DNA of 24,061 nt, taken from Planctomycetota bacterium. GTDB taxonomy: Bacteria > Planctomycetota > Phycisphaerae > WQYP01. Position 1 is the stretch's first letter, and each line of letters opens with the position of its first letter. The translations under genes were made by a program, and so were the position numbers. Location of the stretch: the NCBI GenBank assembly GCA_021799715.1, contig JAJYZY010000022.1, forward strand, positions 1 to 24,061. The letters are read 5' to 3'. Under the pieces are notes generated by a model. It saw only the letters and a program-made list of their open reading frames with translations. It did no database searches and was not told the DNA's origin. Of this stretch, positions 16,601 to 23,460 are shown piece after piece.

Positions 16601-17555
16601 TCAAGTGGCCTGGCTGCCCGATGAGAAGCGGGAAGTTTACCTTGATCACATCAGCCGTCAGGCCCAGGCGGCCGCCATCCGAAGCGAGCCTCCGGTAATT
16701 TTTGAAGGCAATGCCCCGGCAGACGCACAGATGAATAAACCGTTAACCTCGCTGCTTGGTGCCGCTAGGCCGGCGGCTATTCCCAGTTCGGCGCATGCCT
16801 GGATTGGTGAGCCGGTGGCCATTAAAGAGCCGACGGTTTTGACTCTGCGCCGCCAGAGCGGCTCCAACGTGCTTTTGGTCGGGCAACAGGAAGAGCAGGC
16901 GCTTTCCGTGATGATCTGGGCGCTGATTTCGCTGGCCGCGCAATATCCGCTCGGCGGGGCCAAATTTCATACCATGGATGGGTCAGCCGCGGATTCCCGC
17001 CTGGCCGGGACTTTTGAACATATACAGCCGGCGCTCGCGGCCGATGCGCAAAGCGTTGAGTGGCGGAACGTTCCGGATACGATCCACCTGCTGAATCAGG
17101 AAGTGCATCGGCGGCTGGCGGAAGAATCCACCGGTGCACCGGAGATATTTCTGTTTATCTATGGCCTGCAGCGCTACCGCATGTTGCGGAAGGGTGATGA
17201 CGATTTCAGCTTTTCAATGTCCGGCGGCGATGAAGCGAAGGCTCCCAATCCCGCCAGGGAATTCAGCGAAATCATCCGTGACGGCCCCGGAGTTGGAATA
17301 CACATAGTAACATGGGTAGATACATTGGCTTCATTGGAGCGCACGTTTGAGCGTTCCGTACAGAGGGAATTTGACAATCGGGTTCTTTTTCAGATGAGCG
17401 CCAATGACTCCAGCAGCCTGATCGACTCTCCCGCGGCCAACAATCTGGGCTTTTACCGCGCGTTATCCTGCAGCGAGGAAAAAGGCGTGATGGAAAAATT
17501 CCGCCCCTACGCCCTGCCGTCGCCGCAGTGGATACAAGAGCATCAGCGTGCGTGA
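13602..17555 (+). CDS. EccC-like FtsK/SpoIIIE ATPase of a type VII-like system
   Basis: At 1317 residues this matches the size of EccC/EssC, the hexameric motor of type VII secretion. Residues 25-165 and about 300-440 are long charged coiled coils. Between them is a membrane hairpin, helices at about 230-252 and 260-281. Three RecA-like modules follow. Module 1 (about 468-700; IIDPVGLGQNFAGF, YRFVVIADF) has no P-loop lysine. Module 2 has a canonical Walker A, GKTGSGKS at 789-796, and Walker B LLVID-E with D897-E898, followed by a GSQT sensor motif. Module 3 (about 1077-1300) has the degenerate loop GQQEEQA at 1094-1100 and FLFIYG where the Walker B acid should be. GAGG lies upstream of ATG 13602. 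The immediate WXG100 neighbours argue against chromosome segregation, and there is no FtsK gamma DNA-reading domain. The coiled coils flanking the membrane hairpin replace the FHA domains of EssC. Confidence 0.9.
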   Translation: MTQLQQQHNPTLPPLSETHGPSAGLREAQKKILRDLVNLAAQCAADEGRIEREFRLANEQAKKDLDMKRAALENQSALALENLAATCRGKLEKIAADFESRLAQCAEDYTQAQARIKWEHNEAERKVRNQIEEAKWLAEGEVETARNQIRAEDEELSKVFQEHEQSLASIAQAAAALMTRCFRRPPSPEPASAPQQPAGTDMRAVMAEQSQAAEKALVQLRRLVLPRLVFGAAPWIFLVLLCGAAAGIAYSLTGSNPVRINVIAIAGGAAFAGTIILGLILRTLARSQLLAKYEPLILAVSLARQAAKEHADQVAKRHEAHYADTRAKALRELQDLKQKAAAAAQNIEAKRASQRQETQHQLDFNKAELEALRATAALEAQREHDSHTQACHQQQQADLRAAQEHFDQTLQENRTRYDQALLELKNRLQNGLTHIHVPSDGADSNGNISIKPVNSPAQARDWENWVPSKTFPKVIRFGEFVVELKRAAAAGGNGNPVKLQFPAAFTVPATLEFPFGASLLVRYDRAGRTMALPMLQAVMMNILTQLPPGRARFTIIDPVGLGQNFAGFMRLADHDEALVGGRIWTRPEQIEQRLSDLTEHMETVIQKYLRNEFATIDDYNAQAGELAEPYRFVVIADFPTGFERESMRRLASIAATGARCGVYLLVAGDMQIPAASAPQLEDIAAHCVNIVQKGGVFGWKDDVFGQFPLSLDQPPSEDVFTPLLDKIGKAAKASQNVEVSFDTIAPGDAEFWTLDSADGLAVPIGRMGATRLQMLRLGRAMAQHGLLAGKTGSGKSTLLHAIVTNLAMWYSPDQIELYLIDFKKGVEFKTYATHHLPHARAIAVESDREFGLSVLERLDVELGRRGELFRKAGVQDLPSYRRSAGAQCLPRTLLVIDEFQEFFSEDDKLAQQAGLLMDRLVRQGRAFGIHLLLGSQTIGGTSGLARSTIGQMAVRIALQVSEADSQIILGDNNSAARLLSRPGAAIYNDAGGLVEANSPFQVAWLPDEKREVYLDHISRQAQAAAIRSEPPVIFEGNAPADAQMNKPLTSLLGAARPAAIPSSAHAWIGEPVAIKEPTVLTLRRQSGSNVLLVGQQEEQALSVMIWALISLAAQYPLGGAKFHTMDGSAADSRLAGTFEHIQPALAADAQSVEWRNVPDTIHLLNQEVHRRLAEESTGAPEIFLFIYGLQRYRMLRKGDDDFSFSMSGGDEAKAPNPAREFSEIIRDGPGVGIHIVTWVDTLASLERTFERSVQREFDNRVLFQMSANDSSSLIDSPAANNLGFYRALSCSEEKGVMEKFRPYALPSPQWIQEHQRA

Positions 17556-17646
17556 AGAGCGGCGGCGGGATTTCCACGCTATTTGACATTTTGACTCCGC
17601 GCGAAGGCCGATTCGGTGCGGTAGAAAAAAAGCGAATTTTTTTTCC

Positions 17647-17676
17647 TTGCATTGTCCGTTGCGGTATGGTTATAGT
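17647..17676 (+). promoter_or_regulatory. Strong candidate promoter with AT-rich upstream element
   Basis: TTGCAT at 17647-17652 and TATAGT at 17671-17676 are 18 bp apart. A7 and T8 tracts (about 17624-17644) directly precede the -35, as in an UP element. The predicted start near 17683 is about 55 nt before ATG 17738 and 89 nt before ATG 17772. Confidence 0.55.
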
Positions 17677-17771
17677 ACCTTGCAACTGGTTTGGACGCCT
17701 TGGCTTTTTTACTCGTTTGAGCGTTTGGGGACAAACAATGTCGTGGCTGGGGATAATTCGGAACCTCGCTG

Positions 17772-20462
17772 ATGTCGCAGCGGTTGCTGCGCCAGCTACA
17801 GCTACAGCTCCACAGCTCCACAGCTCCACAGCTCCACAGCTCCACAGCTCCACCTAAATTATACCATGCTTCAATAATTTCCCTTTCCGGTACCCGTAGC
17901 CTCTCCAACTTATTCTTGGCGCTATTTTGCGCCACACCCGCATTCCTGCTCTATTTGCCAACGCCAGCTGCTGCGGCACCCTCCGGCCCCGTTCACGCCG
18001 CTGCCAAACCCGGCGTAAAATCTGATGAAATCTCCCTGAATTGCCCGGCCCGCTTTATCACCGCCATGGTGCCCGACGGCCACGGCGGCGTTTGGGTGGC
18101 CGGTGAAGATACCGGCATATATCACGGCAATATCCGCGTAACAGATCAACGCGGCAACTCCACCAGCGAGCCGATGGGTTTATCCCCTCGGGCCGGCAAA
18201 CTGCAAATTCGCGCCTCCTGGACGGCATTTAACAAATCCAATTCACCAGGGTTGGTCAGCGATTCAATTACCGCATTGTGTGTGGACGGCAAAGGCCGAC
18301 TCTGGGCCGGAACCAATCGCCATGGCGTGTGTGTTTTCAACGGCCATAAATGGCGGCATTACGGCCTGCTGACTGGACCGCTGGGCAGTCATGTCATGGC
18401 CATCGCCAATGACCCGCGCGATGGCTCCGTCTGGATGTGCACCGAAAACGGCCTGGGCATCTATACGCCCCGCCGCGGCGGCACTGAATCATGGCTGCGC
18501 CGCCTCCCGCACGCGGCCACGCTTGCTGCAACACCGCTGATTTGCGGTCGGTGGCGTTATATCTCCCGCCTCAACGGCCTGCCCGCCAATCCTGATTGCG
18601 TGGCGTTTGATAAACAGGGTACCGCGTTTGTTGGCACACTATGCGGCGGGCTGGCGATCGCGGCATACCCATACTCCCATTGGCGCGTTGTTCATGGCCC
18701 GTGGCACCTTCCCTTGTCCCCCACTGGTATCGGCCTCCCCGGCAACTTAATCAATTGCGTGTTGGTTGGCCGCCATGGCAAGATTTATGTCGGCACCGAT
18801 CGCGGATTGGCAATCAGCACCGATAATGGCCAAACATTCCGCTACGAACGCGGAATGGATTTCGCCGCCAAGGTGCAGGGATTATGGCACCCGCCGGCCA
18901 ATTTCACCGCACCGCCCAAAGCGTTCCTGAACCACCTGCTCCCCGGCGACCATATTACCTGCTTGGCACAGGGATCAAATGGAAATATCTGGCTGGTAAC
19001 CTGGCGCAGCGGTTATGCCAAAATTGACACCCGCACCGGAAAAATAATCCAAAGCCAATTTATTAACGGCCTGTCACAACTCGATCCTTACGTAAGCAAA
19101 ATTGCCTTTCTGCCGGGTGGCTCGCTGATCGTTGGCCGCTACGGATACGGTGTTTCCGCGCTGAAATTACCGCGCGCAACCGCAAGCCTTGCGCTTCGCT
19201 CCCGCCCACATGGCCGAAAGCTCAACGCCGGTCTACCGTTGCCCGATACATATTACCCCCTTCCCCAGCCGGCCAAGGCTCCCGGTGAAATGACACTGGC
19301 TTCCTTCACGCGCACGCTCCGCCGCGCCGATCGGCAGGGCGCACATATCCATTATCCATTCGCCCGTTTCCTGCGTAATGACTGGCGCACGCAGGGTGAT
19401 TGGACCGCCCGCTACGGAAAAGAATATGCGGTGCTTTGTGCCGCCCATTTTGATCTAAGCTTCCATTGCATCGCTCCGGATTATGCCACCAATGTGGATG
19501 CGTTCTGCGGGCCGCACCATCGTTGGCCTTTTGAATCCATGCGCGAATGGGAGTCAAAAGCCGACACGGTGAATCCCAAATCACTTTACATCCCCCAGCT
19601 CGGCTACCGCCGGCAGACCAACTGGGATGACCACGGTGAAACCTACCCTACCACTTTCCAGGGGCCGGACTTGTGGATTCGTGTGCATCTCAAAAAGCCG
19701 GGAATTTATCGCTTAAGCCTGTATTTATTTAACAAGGATGGCCACTATCTTTACAACCGCCAGCGCGATTGGCTCGTGGAAGTTTATCCGCTGCCGCCGG
19801 CCTATTGCCAGGCCATGACCCGCCCCATTCTTTCGGCCATGGTTTTTCCCAAAAATCCCGCCGCGCAACAATGGGCCAATTGGGCGATGGCGGCGACACC
19901 ATTGGCGGAAACCCGCGCGGTAAATATCTGGAATCCTGTGTATACACGCTTTGCCATCGCCGGCCCGGGCCAATACATGGTTCGCATTGTGCGTGGTTCA
20001 AGTCTGAATACCGAAATCAGCGGGATATTCATTGATAAGGCTGACGCGAAGCCGACGCCGTTCGACAACCAACCCATGCCGTGCCTATGGGGCGTTAATT
20101 ACCGTGCTCCGGAAGTTCCCATTGCATATACGCCGAATGCCAATGCTCTCGCCGCTATATCGGTCTGGCGAATGGCCCAACGCGCCTTCGGCAACATCGG
20201 ATTCGCCGCCCGCTGGCCCGCGCGCATATTGGCCTACCGTGCCGCCGCCGCCAACAAAGCCCCGGCCAAACTCTTGGCCCGCTGGCGCTGGCGGCTGGAC
20301 ATCTGGAAAAGGGAGGATCGCAAGGTTTTTGACGCCACCATGAACAAAGCCTTTCACGCCATGCTCAAGCAATGGAAAGGCCTGAAACAATTCATGGCCA
20401 AAGATCACGATTTACAACCAAATTCAGGAGAACTGGGAAATGGAAAACCGAGAAATGGATAG
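17772..20462 (+). CDS. Exported beta-propeller (Reg_prop-like) protein
   Basis: This 896-residue protein has a signal peptide far into the reading frame (SLSNLFLALFCATPAFLLYL, then AAAAPSG) and an extracytoplasmic region. Blades of the two-component-regulator propeller type are recognisable: GGVWVAGEDTGIYHG, GRLWAGTNRHGVCVFNG, GSVWMCTENGLGIYTPR, GKIYVGTDRGLAISTDNG and GNIWLVTWRSGYAKID, giving a partial propeller over about residues 95-440. The C-terminal half is beta-rich and then helical, with no kinase or membrane segment, so it is not a hybrid sensor. No in-frame ATG exists between the octanucleotide repeat and the signal peptide, so translation must begin upstream: ATG 17772 (weak GGAA ribosome site) is the only in-frame ATG. 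Reading the protein therefore depends on repeat copy number. It overlaps the next gene by 23 bp. Function unknown; polysaccharide or surface binding is possible. Confidence 0.8.
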   Translation: MSQRLLRQLQLQLHSSTAPQLHSSTAPPKLYHASIISLSGTRSLSNLFLALFCATPAFLLYLPTPAAAAPSGPVHAAAKPGVKSDEISLNCPARFITAMVPDGHGGVWVAGEDTGIYHGNIRVTDQRGNSTSEPMGLSPRAGKLQIRASWTAFNKSNSPGLVSDSITALCVDGKGRLWAGTNRHGVCVFNGHKWRHYGLLTGPLGSHVMAIANDPRDGSVWMCTENGLGIYTPRRGGTESWLRRLPHAATLAATPLICGRWRYISRLNGLPANPDCVAFDKQGTAFVGTLCGGLAIAAYPYSHWRVVHGPWHLPLSPTGIGLPGNLINCVLVGRHGKIYVGTDRGLAISTDNGQTFRYERGMDFAAKVQGLWHPPANFTAPPKAFLNHLLPGDHITCLAQGSNGNIWLVTWRSGYAKIDTRTGKIIQSQFINGLSQLDPYVSKIAFLPGGSLIVGRYGYGVSALKLPRATASLALRSRPHGRKLNAGLPLPDTYYPLPQPAKAPGEMTLASFTRTLRRADRQGAHIHYPFARFLRNDWRTQGDWTARYGKEYAVLCAAHFDLSFHCIAPDYATNVDAFCGPHHRWPFESMREWESKADTVNPKSLYIPQLGYRRQTNWDDHGETYPTTFQGPDLWIRVHLKKPGIYRLSLYLFNKDGHYLYNRQRDWLVEVYPLPPAYCQAMTRPILSAMVFPKNPAAQQWANWAMAATPLAETRAVNIWNPVYTRFAIAGPGQYMVRIVRGSSLNTEISGIFIDKADAKPTPFDNQPMPCLWGVNYRAPEVPIAYTPNANALAAISVWRMAQRAFGNIGFAARWPARILAYRAAAANKAPAKLLARWRWRLDIWKREDRKVFDATMNKAFHAMLKQWKGLKQFMAKDHDLQPNSGELGNGKPRNG
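17805..17852 (+). repeat. Six perfect tandem copies of the octamer CAGCTCCA
   Basis: The unit CAGCTCCA is repeated exactly six times (48 bp), preceded by two CAGCTA copies (17793-17804). It encodes Leu-His-Ser-Ser-Thr-Ala-Pro-Gln in the reading frame of the propeller protein. Eight is not a multiple of three, so gain or loss of a unit shifts the frame between upstream start codons and the signal peptide. Such simple-sequence tracts at the 5' end of surface-protein genes are the classical substrate of slipped-strand phase variation. Confidence 0.9.
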
Positions 20463-21957
20463 GACCCAACCAGCAGCCGGAAATCTGAAAACGAATTCAT
20501 CCGTTGCAATCGCACGCTTGCTGTGGTGGCTTGGCACCGCGATTGGCGTAGCCATGGTGTTGCTGCTGGCAACGCGCGTTGCCATGGCTCTGACTTACGC
20601 GGGGCCGGTGACGGTGACAGCGAACATGGCGTCATTTTCGCCCAATCCCGTCGAAGTTAATAACCCGGCCACAGCAAACCTTTCGGCCAACTATAATCCA
20701 CCGTCGGGTGTGTCGGAGGGCGACCTTTCCGCGCAGTATGATTGGTCGGTTGCCAATGTGCAGTACAAAGCTTTGCAGGCCGATGCCTTTGGCCCTGCGC
20801 CCTCGGGCAGCTATACTGATTCCATAAGCCCGACGCAGCCGTCAACATCGTCGAACGCGTCGTTGACATTTACGCCGTTGATAGCGGGCTATTGGGCAGT
20901 TTCAGTGAGTTGCTCCGTGACCGTCACCGATACAAAAACCAATCAATACTGGACCGGCAGCGCCAACGCCGGGCCGGAGGATTTGACCAGCTACACGCTG
21001 GACATCACGTACACCGGTCCGGTAGTGGGCGGCGGTTCCGACAGTGGAATGGTTGTTACGAACAAGACAACAGATGTACACGCCGGCTGGCCGATACAAC
21101 TTGGAGTCGCCCACGTCGCACCCGCTGACCTATCGAAAACATATACGTGGAGCATCGACGGTGCTGGCGGAAACGGTTCAGCTGCTGTTGGCGGATACAA
21201 TCCGACAAGCGGACCGACCTACGTGACCACACTTGACCCTGAAAGTTCCACCGGGGTAACCTTCCCGGGAGCGAATGAGTATTACTACTACACCATTGCG
21301 GGTAGCGAAACAGCAAGTGTGACCCCAACTGGCAGCGGCATCCCGCCAGCAAAGACGACATTCGCTGTCGCCAAGCCGACAGCGGCGGTTTCGACGCTTA
21401 CTCCAGGAGTTTATGTATGGCCCGCGTCCGGAGGCTTTGGGTTTGGCCAATGGATGTTCAATCCCCCCTTGGGACTGTTACCGGGGATATCCTTTTCCGC
21501 AACAACCGGTCAAAATACGGGTTTTTCCGGCAGCTCCAATTGGATACAGGTGTACGCGCCAGACCAATCGTATTGGGGTGCAAATGGGCAACTTCTGGAC
21601 ACTGTCGGTGGAGCGGGATTGGACACGCTTAACCGGAACGGTGGGGTATTTTACGGTGTTAGCCCGCCGAGCGACAGTCCCAATACCGATCCGGGTGCCG
21701 TCGCAAATGGTCCTGTCGGTAAAATTGTGGTGGCTGATCACGCGACAATGTGGTTCATGTACAAACCCGCCGCTGTGGGATCGATATGGATACCAATTGA
21801 CTCGGTCAACTGGAACTGGGGCGGCACGGAAACGCTCAGCAACGGGGCTTGGGCGCTTACCGGCGGTACGTGGGCGCAGAACCCTGGCGGGACAGCCACG
21901 AACACGTTCCCCGTGTGGGACGGCTACGTCAACCATACGCCGACGCCGGTACCATAA
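20440..21957 (+). CDS. Secreted Ig-like/PKD-like surface protein
   Basis: This 505-residue protein starts with a cytoplasmic lead, a hydrophobic segment at about 28-50 (LLWWLGTAIGVAMVLLLATRVAMA, possible signal peptide or anchor), then Ser/Thr/Gly/Asn-rich beta sequence. Two Ig-like modules are suggested by repeats of TYAGPVTVTANM/ITYTGPVVGGGS and by strand pairs such as YWAVSVSCSVTVTDTK and YTWSIDGAGG. The Trp/Tyr/Gly-rich C-terminal half (about 310-505) has no cysteines I can tie to a catalytic site. AGGAG lies 9 bp before ATG 20440, inside the end of the propeller gene. It is the second of three exported-protein genes here. A 200-bp part of it is duplicated at 23226-23440. Confidence 0.8.
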   Translation: MENREMDRTQPAAGNLKTNSSVAIARLLWWLGTAIGVAMVLLLATRVAMALTYAGPVTVTANMASFSPNPVEVNNPATANLSANYNPPSGVSEGDLSAQYDWSVANVQYKALQADAFGPAPSGSYTDSISPTQPSTSSNASLTFTPLIAGYWAVSVSCSVTVTDTKTNQYWTGSANAGPEDLTSYTLDITYTGPVVGGGSDSGMVVTNKTTDVHAGWPIQLGVAHVAPADLSKTYTWSIDGAGGNGSAAVGGYNPTSGPTYVTTLDPESSTGVTFPGANEYYYYTIAGSETASVTPTGSGIPPAKTTFAVAKPTAAVSTLTPGVYVWPASGGFGFGQWMFNPPLGLLPGISFSATTGQNTGFSGSSNWIQVYAPDQSYWGANGQLLDTVGGAGLDTLNRNGGVFYGVSPPSDSPNTDPGAVANGPVGKIVVADHATMWFMYKPAAVGSIWIPIDSVNWNWGGTETLSNGAWALTGGTWAQNPGGTATNTFPVWDGYVNHTPTPVP

Positions 21958-22009
21958 CTCGAACTTCGGCACCCCCTAAAGAGGAACAGCCTTGCAGGAG
22001 ACAAAATAA

Positions 22010-23203
22010 ATGCTACGTGAACACGGACTTGGTAAATGCGGGCAATTGGGAGGGTTGAGACTGCGGCGGATGCACGTTTACGCGCCCCTCGCTGCGGCCG
22101 CCCTCGCGGTCTTCGTCAGTCAACGCTCCCGAGCTTGGGCGGCACCGGGCTTGCCGCCCAAATTGCAAGCCCCAGCTTGGGCAGCACCACGCGTTCCGCC
22201 TAGACCCATACAACCGGTCGCGAACCGGGGGGTACGAATCCAAATCTCAGCCTCCCGGAGAGTTGTGTCGGGAAGCGAGGTGCCGATCAAAATTATGGTT
22301 AGCAACCACGGTGCGCGGCCAATCTTTATTCCGGTGGGGCCGATGTTTACTTCTTGGATTAATTTTCCTGGCACCTGGTGCTGGGGGCCCCCGGCACGGT
22401 CGGGAGCAATGTTGCTTCGATGCGCGCGGGATGGATATCGTCGGCCACGGCCCGGTTCGGCTGCGCGCATTCTAGTTGGCCCAGGCCAACGGTATTCGGC
22501 GCAGCCGATTGACCTCTCGCACATTTTCGACTTAACCGTCCCCGGCAAATACGAGGCCCAGCTCGACGGAATGGGCATGATCAGTAATGTCATCAAGTTC
22601 CGTGCGCTGCCGCCAAATAATAAGCCCGCCGGTCCAGCAATTATGCTCCGTGGCAGCCCAGCGCCAAAATTTGTGATCTCGTGGGGGGCCGTGCGGCATG
22701 GGATCCAGTTGGCCGCCTACGCAGAGCTAAATCCGAACGGTAGCCGGCGGGTTCGTGTACATTTGTTCTTCCGCAATGTAGCCCATAGGCCCCGAACCAT
22801 CCGTTTGAGCGGAAATCCGGAAGTTGACTTCGCGAAGTGCCGGGTGGTGGGGCCGTGTTTTGGCCAAGGGCGGCTGGGGCCTTTGTACCGCCGCATCAAT
22901 AATCAGCCGGCCCCGTTGACCGCTTATGGCAAATTAATGGTGAAAAAGAACTGGGGCCATCCGGCGTGGCGAGCCTATACACTTCAACCAGGCCAACTCT
23001 ATGAATACTGGCGGCCGCTGCTGTTGAACCGCCGATTCGACCTTTCGGTCTATGGACCGTACCGATTTTCCGCGCGTTTGGCCGGTACACGCCTGAAGAC
23101 CGGCACGCTTACAATTTACGTAGGCGTACAGCCACGGGAATATAACATGCCCCTGTTTAACCGGTGGCTTGCCGCCTGGAAAAAGAAGCACGGCGTTGAA
23201 TAA
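22010..23203 (+). CDS. Exported beta-rich protein of unknown function
   Basis: This 397-residue protein has an atypical signal peptide: 20 polar residues (MLREHGLGKCGQLGGLRLRR), then MHVYAPLAAAALAVFVSQRSRAWA, so the true start could be a later codon, for example at the internal Met 21 (22070). Cleavage after AWA is plausible, and AWAAPxxPP is then repeated 14 residues on. The rest looks like two beta-sandwich domains: residues about 75-200 (RIQISASRRVVSGSEVPIKIMVSNHG, ending VPGKYEAQLDG) and about 215-385 (ISWGAVRHGIQLAAYAELNP to GPYRFSARLAG). I recall the pattern of a rule-like loop followed by a 'P-G-x-Y' strand from intracellular proteinase inhibitor-like (BsuPI) and CARDB-type domains, without being able to assign one. 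GGAG with a 9-bp spacer precedes ATG 22010. The role with its neighbours is unknown. Confidence 0.75.
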   Translation: MLREHGLGKCGQLGGLRLRRMHVYAPLAAAALAVFVSQRSRAWAAPGLPPKLQAPAWAAPRVPPRPIQPVANRGVRIQISASRRVVSGSEVPIKIMVSNHGARPIFIPVGPMFTSWINFPGTWCWGPPARSGAMLLRCARDGYRRPRPGSAARILVGPGQRYSAQPIDLSHIFDLTVPGKYEAQLDGMGMISNVIKFRALPPNNKPAGPAIMLRGSPAPKFVISWGAVRHGIQLAAYAELNPNGSRRVRVHLFFRNVAHRPRTIRLSGNPEVDFAKCRVVGPCFGQGRLGPLYRRINNQPAPLTAYGKLMVKKNWGHPAWRAYTLQPGQLYEYWRPLLLNRRFDLSVYGPYRFSARLAGTRLKTGTLTIYVGVQPREYNMPLFNRWLAAWKKKHGVE

Positions 23204-23225
23204 GGTGAAAACAAAAGGGGCCGCT

Positions 23226-23440
23226 TTTTGCAGTCCAACAGCTTTTGCCCGGCCCCATCGGGCAGCTATACTGATTCCATAAGCCCCAAGAAGCCGTCAT
23301 CATCGTCGAATGCGACATTGACATTTACGCCGCTGAAAAAAGCGGGGTATTGGGCAGTTTCAGTGAGTTGCTCCGTGACGGTTACCGACAGCAAAACCAA
23401 TCAATACTGGACCGGTAGCGCCAGTGCCGGGCCGCGGGGG
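23226..23440 (+). pseudogene. Decayed partial duplicate of the 20440 gene
   Basis: The reading frame from about 23228 encodes a clear paralogue of residues about 110-185 of the upstream Ig-like protein: PAPSGSYTDSIS, SNATLTFTPL, YWAVSVSCSVTVTD and KTNQYWTGSASAGP. By eye the DNA is roughly 85% identical to 20785-20985, including an unbroken 32-base match at the YWAVSVSCSV region, with a 3-bp insertion. It lacks a signal peptide, start and the C-terminal half, and its frame then runs into antisense nitronate monooxygenase DNA. It is a duplication remnant rather than a gene. Confidence 0.85.
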
Positions 23441-23460
23441 TTAATTTGTTTCAATGCGGT

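Noticed and set aside
13602..17555. Chromosome-segregation FtsK/SpoIIIE
   Set aside because: There is no DNA-reading gamma domain, there are three modules rather than one, and two WXG100-like genes precede it.
17805..17852. CRISPR array
   Set aside because: The units are contiguous 8-mers without spacers; this is a tandem simple-sequence repeat.
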